A stretch of DNA of 64,000 nt from Breviolum minutum Mf 1.05b.01 (taxonomy: Eukaryota > Sar > Dinophyceae > Suessiales > Symbiodiniaceae), in NCBI GenBank assembly GCA_000507305.1, contig DF239835.1, forward strand, positions 95,454 through 159,453, given 5' to 3'. A program made the translations under genes and the position numbers. This document shows positions 12,601 through 20,752 of the stretch, one piece after another (the first letter of the stretch is position 1; each line of letters begins with the position of its first letter). The notes beneath the pieces are model-generated. The model did not search any database. It was not told the DNA's origin and saw only the letters and a list, made by a program, of their open reading frames with translations.

Positions 12601-15371
12601 GGAAGCTGGTTTTGAAGATGCCAGCAGATGGAATCCCACGATTGGAAGAAGGAAGCCTTTTGGTGTGCAACAAAAGTGTCTATGGAACCAAGGATGCACC
12701 CCGTGGATTTTGGAAGCAGCTGCATGATGACATTCTGGAATGTGGACTACAAGAAGTTCCGTTTGAGCAGGCGGCCTACTACATGCCGGGTGAACTTGGT
12801 GGAGTGGCTGGTTTGATGGGAAGTCACGTTGATGACCTTCTATGGAGTGGAGATGTAACTATGGATGCTGCAATGGAGAAGTTGCAGAAGAAGTACAATT
12901 TCAGAACCACCACAAGTGATGAGTTCAAGTTCTGTGGCCGAATTGTGGTGCAAGACAACAGAGGCATCACTATCAACTGTCCTGCAGTCTTGGACCGTGT
13001 GAAGAGGATCTATATGACGCCAGATCGTCGTAAACAACGATCTGAGAGTGCCACAGATGCCGAGATCAGCCAACTACGGTCTGTGGTTGGAAGCCTGAGT
13101 TGGTATAGCCGTGTGTGTCGCCCTGATTTGGCACACGGCGTGAATCAGCTTCAAGCAGTTCAGCAGAAGGCCAGAGTGGATGACCTCATGACGGCCAACA
13201 GATTGCTGAGCTACGCCCTGGAGACCAAGGACCACGGCATCTACTACTCGTCTGATGCTTTTGACTTCAAGAAGTCTATGATTTTGAGCATCAATGATGC
13301 CAGTCATGCTGCAAGCTATGATGTGGACAAGAATGGTCGGCCTATTGGACATAGCTCGCAATCGGGCAGAATCCTTGCTTTGGCTTCGGAAGATTTTGCA
13401 AGGTATGGCACTGGCAAGGTGCATATGCTTTCTTGGTCTAGCAATGTGATCAAGAGAGTCTGCCGGTCAACGCTCCAGTCAGAGACGATGAGTTTGCAGC
13501 TGGGCAGCGAAGAAGCCGAGCACTTACGGCAAGCACTTTTCAGCGTGAAGAACTTGGCTATGGGTGTCCGTGCTACGGAAAACTATATCCCTGCCATGGA
13601 CCACATGAAGGTGATGTGGTTCACAGATTGCCGGAGTCTAAGTGACCACCTTACCAATCCTACTGCTTCAGAAGTTTCCGACAAGCGTTTGGCAATCGAC
13701 CTCACAGCCCTTCGACAAGAACTGTGGCGAATGCCCGGGGAGCTGATTGGAAATCCCACCTGCACAGATGCCCTGGAGGATGGTCGAACCACTACGTGTG
13801 CTTGGATTTCAACGGGAACAATGGTGGCAGATGGATTGACGAAGCACATGAAGTGTCCACAGCTGGAACGTTTGATGAAGACCGGACACTTGCATGTAGA
13901 ACGCGAAGGATGAATGATCATACCCAGAAAAAGTACAGGGGTGTGAGAATCATCTTTCATACATGTGTTGCTGGGCATGACATTCATGCATTCAGCTTTT
14001 CCTGCAATGGGATCCGCTACCGATACGGTGGCTCAAGTCAACCGCGTGAAAAGGAAGCGCAAGTGTTTTGCCTCTACTGATTTCAAAGAAGCATGCAGAT
14101 GCAAGACTGGCTGTATGCAGACGTGATGAAAGCCACAACGCTGAGCAAAATCTCCAGGTGCTCAGGGAGTACAGAATATCCAACGCACAAGTCTCCATAA
14201 GATGCAATGCAACGATGGATGACATCATCGACACCTTGGAGGCTGACTGGGGGTTTTGTTGGGTTTTGTTGGGGCTTGTTGAGTTGGAGGTATGCTTGAA
14301 TGCCCAAGTGGAAATTCCCATGGGAATGTGCTTTTCAGCCAAGGGCAATCGAAAGTACTGCCCAGCGATTTATGTGATGAACAAGATCGATCAGATCACC
14401 ATTGAAGAACTTGACATTATTGCGGAGGCTTTGTGAACCTGCACTGTTTTCTTGTAGAATCAACCTGTTGCAACAAGATCCTCAAGAAACAGCTCTGTTT
14501 GTGCCATTGAGGTGCCACATCATGTACCTATTTGTGCGCATCATGAGTGGAATCTCGATGGTTTGGTCGAGATGGTTTGGAGATACATGAGCCTTTTGAG
14601 GACAGCAAGCCTTCCCATTTGGAGACATCATTGATGAATCATGGATACATGTTGGTAACTTGTGTCAGCAACACCCTTCCAAAAAAACCCCGATGAAACT
14701 CAGCCTTTTTGAAAAAAACGCCAGGATATACACCAAGCCAAGAGGTCAAATCCCAGATTACACCGTGAGCTTTGGCATGGTTCCAGTTGTGGTGCCTACA
14801 TCAAGACTCCAACAGATGAGTCCTTGAGCCAGGCTCCAGTGATCCTCCCTGCTGAGAAGAATAAAATCGAGGACTTGGTGGTTGAACCGAAGGATATTTG
14901 AAAGCTTGATAGACCGTGGGTTCACTTTGATGCATGTGTTTTTCAAAGGACTTCTGCATTCGAATTCACAAGTCTCTGCTGGGACAGCACTGGCCACGGA
15001 TCATTCATCCCCTTCGCTGTCGTTTTTTACGCAGCAGCGCATGACACATGCTGAGGTTCAAGGTTGCTCTGGTGTGGGGTATGTCAGTGATGCATGCCTG
15101 TTTTTGAGCACTAGTGTTTGAGTATGCATGTTGCCTGCCCCATTGGCCAACCTAACCTTGAAAGGTTGCAGAATGGGTATGAGATTCTAGCCCAAGCAGA
15201 GTTGCAGAATTCCCAATGCCAGGTGAAACATAATCCCCAAAGATGTGGAAAAGATCATCCCTTAATGGACGAGGAGAGCTCTTAGACTCTTGACTAATGG
15301 TTGCTGGTTCCAAATCTTGGCAGCAGATGGCTTTGCAGGACGTGGTCCAAATCATCAAGAAAGTTGGATAG
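3674..15371 (+). CDS. DRG1: Developmentally regulated GTP-binding protein 1 (DRG1/Rbg1), 21 exons, complete
   Basis: OBG/DRG-family GTPase; in other eukaryotes DRG1 binds ribosomes with DFRP1 and helps translation. Exons inferred by alignment to DRG1: 3674-3706, 3804-3863, 3998-4084, 4166-4213, 4273-4320, 4383-4439, 4540-4614, 4669-4707, 5077-5141, 5215-5260, 5554-5601, 5702-5728, 14158-14241, 14344-14427, 14512-14600, 14725-14764, 14833-14871, 14949-14986, 15056-15086, 15223-15273, 15339-15371. They total 1122 nt, a 373-aa protein (human 367). Motifs: N-terminal [13 protein letters not shown]1 GFPSVGKST (residues 73-81); G3 DLPG (119-122), followed by [15 protein letters not shown], which is DRG1- rather than DRG2-like; G4 NKID (252-255); C-terminal TGS region ending [10 protein letters not shown]. 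Every exon junction keeps frame. Intron donors are 8 GC, 7 GA and 5 GT. Intron 12 holds a copia element 18 bp after the donor, so the coding sequence is untouched. The end of exon 11 (5592 or 5601) is the least certain boundary. Identity is very secure. Confidence 0.93.
4795..4900 (+). repeat. Foldback MITE-like element, family B copy 1 (in DRG1 intron 8)
   Basis: About 105 bp with terminal inverted repeats of roughly 28 bp. The left arm reads ggtggaagaaatcctgcacc and the right arm ends cttcttccatcaacagta. The reverse complement of 36021-36127 matches it along its length, including the core word ctgggatgta. There is no coding capacity. Confidence 0.75.
5747..5890 (+). repeat. 5' LTR of the copia element
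   Basis: Begins TGTGAGAATC and ends TACTGATTTCA, which gives the expected TG...CA ends. It is 144 bp, very short for an LTR, with no base difference from 13942-14085 on direct reading. It contains TGGCTCAAG near 5837, which equals the 3' end of the dinoflagellate spliced leader; see findings. Confidence 0.93.
5894..5907 (+). promoter_or_regulatory. Primer-binding site of the copia element
   Basis: TGGTAGCGGAGCTG starts three bases after the LTR. It resembles the TGGTATCAGAGC primer-binding site of plant copia elements, which pairs with the 3' end of initiator tRNA-Met, so priming by that tRNA is likely. The tRNA itself is not in the window. Confidence 0.7.
5947..7440 (+). CDS. gag: Copia gag (capsid/nucleocapsid) frame
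   Basis: I prefer the ATG at 5947 ([17 protein letters not shown]) because the frame's earlier ATG at 5770 lies inside the LTR. The first part has the conserved [19 protein letters not shown] seen at the start of copia-type Gag in dinoflagellates. A basic, glycine-rich linker and an acidic stretch follow. Near 7070-7122 there is a zinc knuckle, [16 protein letters not shown] (CX2CX4HX6C), as expected of nucleocapsid. After about residue 410 the meaningful sequence moves to the next frame ([18 protein letters not shown]), so the last 250 nt of this open frame are probably not native protein. The shift near 7165-7190 is either a +1 recoding site or an indel. Confidence 0.85.
   Translation: MSALLDTLKYRPDAFQGSTTNEDHGTEGKFGIPRFNGDPMMLPEYTYRVKTRMEKEAKMTKEEIDKLGPLGLRLVEGLRGPALRMVQQLDVQVLGSSDGPKKVLEVFHANLRPRKTQEARELYSVGAREGGPMARQPTESMSSYVSRRRAWWAALRSLDDSLKVPESILAEQVLTNSGISYDQQLMVRTMLQGKMTVELVAEELVSQHPQLHERERYNRHSKGGSKGWKNRSKSGGFRGFHAEALDEDAWDWSSQAPTGFASIEDGEWDYNDEESYAGGAGYVSEYDMTEEDDDEAFLVMNFALLTESGFDMNNEEACALAAESLQLENEAYMLRSQGKGKGHGGFHQQRQFDISGQVSFQERKARLAQLKAKTECRRCGMKGHWSGDAACPKGSRRGISPQKKGSSGSPFRQQQEWFQGQVYQQAACCVLFHDQHRFRTKRRLWAHGFEFLRSSHSTTKFSGCCCGDYIGYYQAKQFVEPYVTCSGTYFHVEFYLD
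7103..12562 (+). CDS. pol: Copia pol part 1: protease, methyltransferase-like domain, integrase, start of RT
   Basis: Native sequence starts about 7165-7190, not at the first ATG (7103). In order: a Ser/Thr-rich linker; two Cys/His units (CQH...CLDC near 8100-8165, CSH...CLDC near 8253-8325) that could bind zinc; a retropepsin-like site [12 protein letters not shown] (about 8899), where the usual D-T/S-G is D-L-G; the methyltransferase-like block (9620-10310); the integrase HHCC zinc finger (HHMTGH...CETC, about 10580-10695); a DDE core with Asp in ISGD (about 10770), Asp in FTCDKG (about 10950) and Glu in GRTERQGG (about 11060); the copia hallmark [12 protein letters not shown]; and the first RT block RWVDTDKS...[10 protein letters not shown]. 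It runs out of frame in RT at about 12500, where the continuation lies in the next frame. Without recoding, the RT is not made. Confidence 0.88.
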   Translation: MAMQLVLRDHVEESVLRRRDHLDRPSGSSKSGSKGKSTNKPRVVYFSMTNTDSGPREGYGLMALNFSGARIPPPSSLDAAAVTTSGTTRPSSSSSPMSLAQAPISMLSSISTEEMQQAQRMREIAKDKVRSTREGIQQQDLHDLQQAHDALSSLLETSSGSMVENAMTALAVMEVDEEEQPPPVQSEGTAPAECGVLAKVIPNRFAPFGSPARQAYLDSFLDNVVMDAPGWHMAFNERWWEFHPGHPMFCESDREKIRQFQELAARGEPQFPQDGGMLAIHDQVNISNPPSASISSSMATPDPLQLQHIQQPHSGLQQPSSLPPATTNSTTTGCQHTRTTRKGTNKYYDITTCLDCHEVIKREKKVVSGGETTSTSTTRVEPGTCSHPRLSWKGSNGVVWKKTCLDCGFMQRGYVNAQSYGRQAQRQDGASGVAAGSSLRLSQMQEVFRTCLVVANVKAQEREDQAVPAQDLHRILDAALAGMTMTLTTPTTSGYRPPSLEWQQAGQHPNDRKRLTFGEHKNTTYECAFGSLPDYVTWCQGAVRPSSCKGMKDFVQYCEEKKALVASRDRRFPSGQQNVSEGYMALDEQGEPSESHLIAILDLGCNKTCHGDRWLARFQHAAGIDIIPMSADEGTGFRGIGGKINTTGTRHLHIGFELKDGNMAVGDLHSVELQDSDAPLLLSINDQRKLGLQVHLTDDGDEVYSTRLGANLCVADYNGLLGIRLLPSDLALLGLGSVESPSETEVPGFGGDVSCEAMDFEASRKDCHTEALSELSSGVLAEDLTSVNEVFLSLENEKKKTMSKGQKKMIEQSIQEVQASDISMWSTLRGHKSMSPLPKGCKVFMMEIFAGAAVLTSMALQMGLNTAAPIDIALDGSDLLKASVRMEIEQEIDRLDPYCVTFAPVCGPWGPWSRLNMAKSNETMMHILGQRDTWYPCLQWIRKIIKARLIRGRKVLLENPWGSELWGTLCIDKLVQESPLDGESGEPLELVRCDQCEYGLKDAQSGFPHLKPTGFLTASPGLKKSLSKRCSGYHQHQPLEGGQRTKRAQQWPSSLCRAILDGLLSDLQERTVLAAFHDVAQEEEQHQASYDLGSFDFIQEDSDLKRSVELPGRVDVEQVIREEAVESYPMEGGQLMEAEAERKRKWLRAPKETRIALRRLHHMTGHGSSASMIQMLRTAGATPDTLEACRHFACETCRKRQPVQKPPVTKMPGKLVFNHEISGDCFEVQDSVGNRHAILSIVCLGTLYHQAFWVAPGGVPRSLMCAEALLQGWLQPFGAPQIFTCDKGVHNQGRFRDLLRIYGIQLRFAGVESPFQIGRTERQGGILKDIIKSAVEEQQIIGVQDMKMLVMECAMVKNDRLNHHGFSPSQWVLGKLPRDVTSLTSEEAEAGALGVQEEVLLQAEDVFARQLEVRQSAKMAFSKVDSSRRIRAALLRKSVPLRGPYNMGDLVCFYRRSRWHGPARVIGREGRSTLWLVHAGIPIVVSESQLRPATTREVLVKQLLVLRPSRKRRHEGDELETPFSGDLRSPMLQGEEEQPSYVELPAGEEETPMLEDGGIATDGPLPSPPGLGDMDEEPAVPVHEETQLPVPEPQDIEVIPVPEPLEQPESEQAPSMEGTVPPTPTMDQGQETNLTQALRTSVRQLDGLPEQPGRQRSRSPHREPRLLPVPEGRDGLLSLKHKDEFYCFLAKRIYKKKRQVGAGREVNYGKSEGEMRSKLDATRIKEWNNWMQFDAVQVLPPGDQSRFFEENPDAEVIPTRWVDTDKSEPGQEPEYKSRLVARGDLEKNNALRTDSPTTSQLPEPGDVVLHNQWKQIEGW
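9620..10310 (+). other. C5-cytosine-methyltransferase-like domain within copia pol
   Basis: Between protease and integrase, where copia elements normally have nothing. [20 protein letters not shown] resembles SAM-binding motif I (FxG). The segment with PIDIALDG fits the motif II acidic position. [15 protein letters not shown] sits where motif IV (PC, catalytic Cys) would be. [12 protein letters not shown] resembles motif VI (ENV). The target-recognition part is not recognisable. DNA methyltransferases captured by retrotransposons have been reported in dinoflagellates, so a cousin of those is plausible. An inactive or differently acting Rossmann fold is also possible, since the PCQ motif is altered to PVCG. 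Confidence 0.6.
12516..13913 (+). CDS. pol: Copia pol part 2: reverse transcriptase and RNase H
   Basis: The frame continues the RT started upstream; the real join is near 12500, reading [17 protein letters not shown] motif A is [11 protein letters not shown], with its catalytic Asp at about 12567. The motif C box is SHVDDLLW, the copia form of YxDD. RNase H follows with INDASHAAS (Asp), a Glu in [13 protein letters not shown] and an Asp in [14 protein letters not shown]. The typical copia C-terminus ([17 protein letters not shown]) precedes a stop 28 bp before the 3' LTR. RT and RNase H catalytic residues are all present, so only the frame change stands against function. Confidence 0.92.
   Translation: MMSYSTTSGNRLKGGDISAAFLQGSRIKRKLVLKMPADGIPRLEEGSLLVCNKSVYGTKDAPRGFWKQLHDDILECGLQEVPFEQAAYYMPGELGGVAGLMGSHVDDLLWSGDVTMDAAMEKLQKKYNFRTTTSDEFKFCGRIVVQDNRGITINCPAVLDRVKRIYMTPDRRKQRSESATDAEISQLRSVVGSLSWYSRVCRPDLAHGVNQLQAVQQKARVDDLMTANRLLSYALETKDHGIYYSSDAFDFKKSMILSINDASHAASYDVDKNGRPIGHSSQSGRILALASEDFARYGTGKVHMLSWSSNVIKRVCRSTLQSETMSLQLGSEEAEHLRQALFSVKNLAMGVRATENYIPAMDHMKVMWFTDCRSLSDHLTNPTASEVSDKRLAIDLTALRQELWRMPGELIGNPTCTDALEDGRTTTCAWISTGTMVADGLTKHMKCPQLERLMKTGHLHVEREG
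13942..14085 (+). repeat. 3' LTR of the copia element
   Basis: Same 144 bp as the 5' LTR. It is preceded by a purine-rich stretch (cagaaaaagtacagggg, 13925-13941) that can serve as the polypurine tract. DRG1 intron sequence resumes right after it. Confidence 0.93.
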
Positions 15372-16750
15372 ATAGTGATGGACGGAAAAAACCGTCCTGG
15401 ACTTGGAGGGTATGGAAATTCCATGGAATTTGTATGAATTTGTAGATTGAAAGCCCTTTAAAGTTGATGAAGTAACCAAAAACATGTATTTCTTGCAGCT
15501 GGTCTCCAAATCCTGTGCAAAGACTCCAGTGGGCCACTCTGAGCCAAAACATATTTGGAGAGAAAAAAGGCAGCTTGAAATATGGGAGTAGCCGAAGTGA
15601 AGACATTTGGAGGGGCAAATCATTGACTTTCAGTGGTGTCGATATGTGTGAACGATGGTTTTCAAGATGTTTTCAAGCAGGCCATGACAAACTGCAGGAA
15701 TATGTATACGTACGTACATATTATATGTACACATATATAAATATACTTAAAGTGACTGTGACTGCAGGACAGAGACTGTTCGTACACGAAATTGCGTGAG
15801 AGCCACAGGTTCGTAAGTTCTGGTCTTCCGAAGTTTCAGTGTTGTGTTAAAGCTGATTTTGGAGACAGCCCCCTTTGATGGACGTCATTTTGTGAAACAT
15901 TTGTGTCTAGTCCGCTCCACACCAATTTCGGATTGTGGAGTTATGAACGCTTTGAACTTTGCTGCCTGCAAACAATGGAAAATAGAAGATTGAATACTGA
16001 GAAGTCAAGTGACTTAAAAGAACCTCCAAGTGATTGCTGACAGTCATTGGATTCTTCTACCAGTGCAGGGTCTTCTTGTTTCAAGCATTTGCTTACGTAA
16101 GTGTGTTCAGGTTGAAGTAGTGTGTCTGAAAAATTAGTGTTTCTTCAAATGTGATGGAAATGATTCATCACAGTAGGAAACCAGCGGATTTTAAAGGGCC
16201 CATGGCAAGTAATGGAACACACCCATTTGATCCTTCATCATATGTCATGATATTATATATCATGATGATATGGTTTTATAGTTTTATATTATTGTGTTTA
16301 CATAACAAGGCCGCTGGCCAGGAATCTTGGCCCATTATCATGGCCATCCCAACAAGGTAAAGAAATTAAGGTCCCCGGGATTAGAGCAGTAGCTCCTTCG
16401 ACCTAGGTGCCAAATTGGGGTAAACACACAACAACATACTCAACATATGACATCCATGCATGATATGGGATACACTCAGAAAAGGACACACTCAGTCTGC
16501 CAGTGTTGTGACATGACATGTTGTGACTTAACAAAAACCTATGGATGTCGATCAAGCAAGTCTATGGACCAAGCATTCAGCGAACAGATCTTCAGAGTTT
16601 TGACACCCTTGCGACAACCCTCCATTGTAAGAAACACAGAGTGTGATGTGGAAGTGGGAAGGTCCTTGAGATACAACAACGAAAGGAGATGAAACCAGTC
16701 ACTCAAGAAATCAAGGTTTTCTCGTGATCGCAGGGAATACAAGAACCCTG
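15372..16750. other. DRG1 3' flank, no recognised gene
   Basis: The sequence after the DRG1 stop is AT-rich in places (15700-15745, 16240-16290). It contains no exon I can defend. Short open frames on both strands lack family similarity or splice-consistent ends. Confidence 0.5.
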
Positions 16751-16764
16751 GAGTCAGCTTAGTA

Positions 16765-19105
16765 ACTTAGGAACGTAGTTCGGCCGATGGAGAAGAGCCC
16801 ATCCGGCAATGGCAGTCTCGATGGGGAGGTATCCGAGGACATGCAATTCTGGAAGCAAAAGAAGCCCGAAAGTCCCAAAGCCGCTGTGTTGCTTGGTTGA
16901 AAGCTCATCCTGAAAGGAGCGCTTGAAACAGTTTGATGTTTTTTCAGAGGTCAATGTCTTTCTTCACACGGAAAACCATGGAAATTCCCTTTTTCCACTC
17001 AGGGAGGCAACACCTGAGGCACCAAGTGTCAATACCTCGGCTGATCTCAGTTTTTTTGGGTGCTTGATGATCAGCCGGAATCCCCATGGATATGCTGCCA
17101 AGGCTCGTGCCACTACGGCACCGGCGAGTCCACGAAGTACCAAGGTCCAACATGCGGCCATGCTGTGTATGGAAGAAGTAGTGATCATTACATTTACACA
17201 CAACCTACCCACAAGCTACCTACATTTGGATCATTTTCGGGGTCGCGAAAACTGGGGTGGTCATATTACAAAACAACAATTTATTGGAGATTTATTGGAT
17301 ATCATTGGATATGATTGGAATACTTGGGGTATATTCGCGGTATATTTATGTATCGTTCAATAATTTCCACCAGCTTGCCATGCGTGACATGCCAGTCCGG
17401 GCCTGTGGGACAGTCTGCCGGGTCCACAGCTTGCGGCTGTTGAGTCCAGATTGCTGATGGTTGGCTCAAGATCCCTTCATATATTTATACGTATAATATA
17501 CTCCCCTTGAAAATGAACCGCTGGAAACCTCAGGGGTGTAGTTGGCTTGTATCTTGGTTGAACTTCTTTTCATAGCGGCGTTTTCCTGAGGTGATGCATA
17601 TGTCAACTCTTCGGCGAGCGCCGAAGTACACTTTTCGTGGTGTCAAAGACAGGTGCTGCCCGACCGGTACTGCATTGTTGTAAAAAGATATGTTTTTGTA
17701 TATCCTGGAATATATTAATTTATGTTTCTACAAATCGCAACACTGGATCTGCATCAAACATCCTGATTATAGTGACTAATAGAGATACCATTGAATACCT
17801 ATTATAGGTCTACTTGTAGTACCAAATGATGCTTGTATGGATTTTTCTAGGAATCGGTGGGCTTTTGATATGACTTCCTCCTTTGATTTGCACACGGCAG
17901 CCATGGCACCAGGTTCAGAACACGAGGCCTTCAGGCCGCCTCTCAGGTTCCTGGGTATCCTCCTCAGTTTTTGAAGGCAAATCAGGCACCAATTTGTGCC
18001 TCACTTGAGCTATGTTTTTCAGGCCTGGAGCATATGGGAAAACCGTGGTGGCACCAGAGGCGCCAAGAAAAAAATGGATAGATACATCCATCCATGCAGA
18101 GTTTGAGATTTTTGTTTTGTTATAGAAATTACTTTTCACATATATTTTGAAGTACCTGATGAACCTGTCATTTCAATGCAGTCAGTTGTAAGCTGGCATC
18201 AACCAGTCCCATGGGCAAACCAACCCGTTTCTACGAAGAATTTCAGGTCCTCTCCTCACGGCATCGCAAGAGTCCGGGCTATGGATTCGGTACCAGCGCC
18301 AAACAGGGCGACATTGAGATCCGAGCTCCTGGTCCTGGGACATATCCCAGAGCTTCTGCAGGCAGTGAAACTGGGCTGGTTATTTACCACTTGGTGACAT
18401 TGTTAGGAGATGCATAGGACCTTTGATTAAACTTCAAAGGTGGAAAGGCCAGTGGCATGGGCTAAAATTAACCATATTCAACCCATATTCAACCCATCCA
18501 GAAATGCCATTGGTCATGTGTCACACCGAGATTTTCTGTCAGGCTTTGTTGGGAGAGGAGGCAAAGCCTTTTCTCTGACACCAAGACGATGGCCTGGACC
18601 TCCACCAGATCAAGGTAGTCATTTGCTTGCGTGGGAATCTCAGCCAAAAAAAATCAGTGCAAATCAATTCATCAATCGTATCAATATCAACGGAAAGTGA
18701 AGGAATTGAAGTTAAATAAGGGGGACCCCCGCAGCGACAAAGCAAAACGCATGTTAGAAATTTGAAGAAACACCTTTTGGTATCAGGCCTGGACCGGGCG
18801 CGCATGATGTGGACAAGTCGATTCGAGGGTACATCCGGGCCGATTGAGATGTGAGAGTTTGTAGTTTTCAAAGTTGTTGATAGAGTTGACAATGTAACAT
18901 AACATAACTTAACTACTTGTAGTATAATCTAGATTCATTCTGCTAACCTCAGTTATCAAATCCTGTTGTCTTCTTGTGTGTTTGTTCGTGTCCAGTTGTC
19001 TTGAAGCGACACTTTGCCCTGCCCACCCTCGCGAAATGCTTATGGTCGGACACAGGCCAAGTTACAGCATCTCACCCAGAAGGGCGCCGGAGAAGGCCAA
19101 TCGAT
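16765..19105 (+). CDS. Candidate multi-exon gene: PG-rich repeat (SHIPPO/ODF3-like) protein
   Basis: Several exon-like stretches on the plus strand share the basic, Pro/Gly-rich style of SHIPPO (sperm-tail PG-rich) proteins, which associate with axonemal or cortical microtubules. Clearest is 18211-18350, reading RHRKSPGYGFGTSAKQGDI and then RAPGPGTYP, the PGPGxY signature. Others are PGAYGKTVVAPEAPRK (about 18024-18070), GFVGRGGKAFSLTPRRWPGP (about 18540-18614) and GHRPSYSISPRRAPEKAN (about 19047-19102). Upstream candidates are 16768-16890 (KSPSGNGSLDGEVSEDMQFW), 17000-17045 and 17070-17145 (NPHGYAAKARATTAPASPRS). A further candidate lies at 19330-19430. Exon ends were not resolved. A dinoflagellate has two flagella, so an axonemal protein is reasonable. 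The family call is moderate; the gene model is only an outline. Confidence 0.45.
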
Positions 19106-20060
19106 GTGTGAGAGCAACTGTTCTTGAGAATATTTCTGATTCTAGATTATATATAGATGATATACTGAAACAAGGATTATGTAACAAAGTGTTTTTTTGC
19201 TTCAGAAACTCATTTGGAATCCTATTGAAACCGTTTTTTTGTTTGGTACACCGAAGTTGTTTCTTGTGGTGAACAAATAAAACATCCCCTGAACTTCTTC
19301 CGAAGGGTGGTGCTGCTTTGGTCCCGGGGTCGGGATCCACAGAAAATCGATGTCCCCAATGGCCCCTTGGGAGGAAAACCCATGTCGCACCAAGGCCGTC
19401 GCAATATGGAATGATGGACCGGGCGCTGGGTCAAACAAAGCCTAAGCTTCCCAGAACTGCTGGCATTTTTGTTATTGTTTTTTTTGAACAGAAATTTGCT
19501 ATGGTTGGGAGGGTTTGGACAGATTTTGGATGACAGGTTGGGGCTTTGGTACTACCAAGCGCCCAGGCAGGGTGTCAACTAATTAGTTCAGAAAGAAAAC
19601 GCTGCATTTCACATTGACCAAGGCAACATTCTACAGGATGATCGGCCGGTACCTGGAATTAAGGGTTGGAAGCTGAGTTGGAGGCACAGGCAACATGCAG
19701 TGCATGCAGCTTGTAGATTCACTTGAAAGTTCCCATAAACTTCCCATGATGGCGTTGCTGGACAAACTTTAAGTGCACTGCGTGAAAAATAAACCTCCAT
19801 TTTTGTTGAGTGCTCTAGCTCTAGGTCGCCCTGTCTTCCAAGATCCGTGTCTTTCTCCAGCTTTATTATGCAAGTCCAATTAGGGCGCGTGCTCACAAAT
19901 TCTATCTCCTTCCCACTCATCACTTTCCTTGATGTGGGCTCATGACCTTGTCACCAAGGTGGTCAAGATACGTGTTGATATATTCACCGGGTGTTAGTCA
20001 ATAATTCACCGTGTTGCAAGTCCATGGCTATCTCGAGCTTTGCTGGAATGAAGTTGGAAG

Positions 20061-20061
20061 C

Positions 20062-20113
<52 letters not shown>
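20061..20113. repeat. (AAC)n microsatellite
   Basis: About 18 CAA/AAC units, followed by an A-rich degenerate tail to 20190. Poly-Asn, poly-Thr and poly-Val frames across it are artefacts. Confidence 0.95.
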
Positions 20114-20114
<1 letters not shown>

Positions 20115-20631
20115 AGACAAACACAAAGAACAGGAAAAACAACAAGAAAAACAACAAGAACGAGAAGGACAAGGACAAGAACAAGAACAACTTTATGATG
20201 GTTTGTCCGTTTTACTTTCCTGATGTCACACATTTGTGAAGCATGTGAAACAAATTGCATTTTATTGGCTTTCAAGCGGTTGCGAGTTGGCATCCACTGA
20301 AATATCCATCCCGTATTTCCTCAGTCTCCTTCTCGTTGCTCTCCAGTCCGTGCGGCATGGACATGCTGATGCCTTTGTACTTGCTTTAGGAGCTCTATAC
20401 ATGTATAATCATGTGTATATAGCATATTTGTATGTCTCTAAATATGATACACATCATATACATATATATATATATATTGTATGTCTATAGGTATATATAT
20501 ACATGTACAGATTATGGATCAAGGAAGGAATCTAAAGATCCTCAATAGATATCACGATCTCCAAGGAAAGAGTGGAGCCTCAGCTTGGGTGTCCAAACTC
20601 CCCGGGCCTGGCTCGCCTGGGGCCTTGGTGT

Positions 20632-20752
20632 CTATATGGGTGGGGCTCCTTAAATGGTGGGTTTTCCCCCCATTTCACACCCCAAAATGATCATTTTTAG
20701 TAGGAAAACCCATGGTTGTTGGGTACCACCGTTTTAGGAAACCCCCATATGT
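20632..20752. repeat. MITE-like element, family A copy 1 (variant subtype)
   Basis: Starts ctatatgggtgg and ends ggaaacccccatatg, so the ends are inverted repeats. The core contains gtaggaaaacccatggttgt, shared with the copy at 54448. There is no ORF. Confidence 0.7.

Larger units (their letters stand above)
5747..14085 (+). mobile_element. Ty1/copia LTR retrotransposon, full length (8339 bp), inside DRG1 intron 12
   Basis: Bounded by two 144-bp direct repeats that are identical by eye. The internal region has a tRNA primer-binding site, a gag frame with a CCHC knuckle, and pol in copia order: protease, an extra methyltransferase-like domain, integrase, reverse transcriptase, RNase H. Flanks are gtgaag and aagaag, consistent with a 4-5 bp target duplication (gaag), though the exact LTR end (CA at 14085 or two bases later) leaves its length open. 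Two frame changes interrupt the polyprotein. It has the same orientation as the host gene. Identical LTRs imply recent insertion. Confidence 0.95.

Noticed and set aside
3674-15371. DRG1 as a pseudogene destroyed by the retrotransposon
   Set aside because: All exons join in frame to a full-length protein with every GTPase motif, and the element lies within an intron.
17459-17470. GGTTGGCTCAAG as a relict spliced leader
   Set aside because: A good 10-base match, but no coding sequence follows it and the upstream half does not match.
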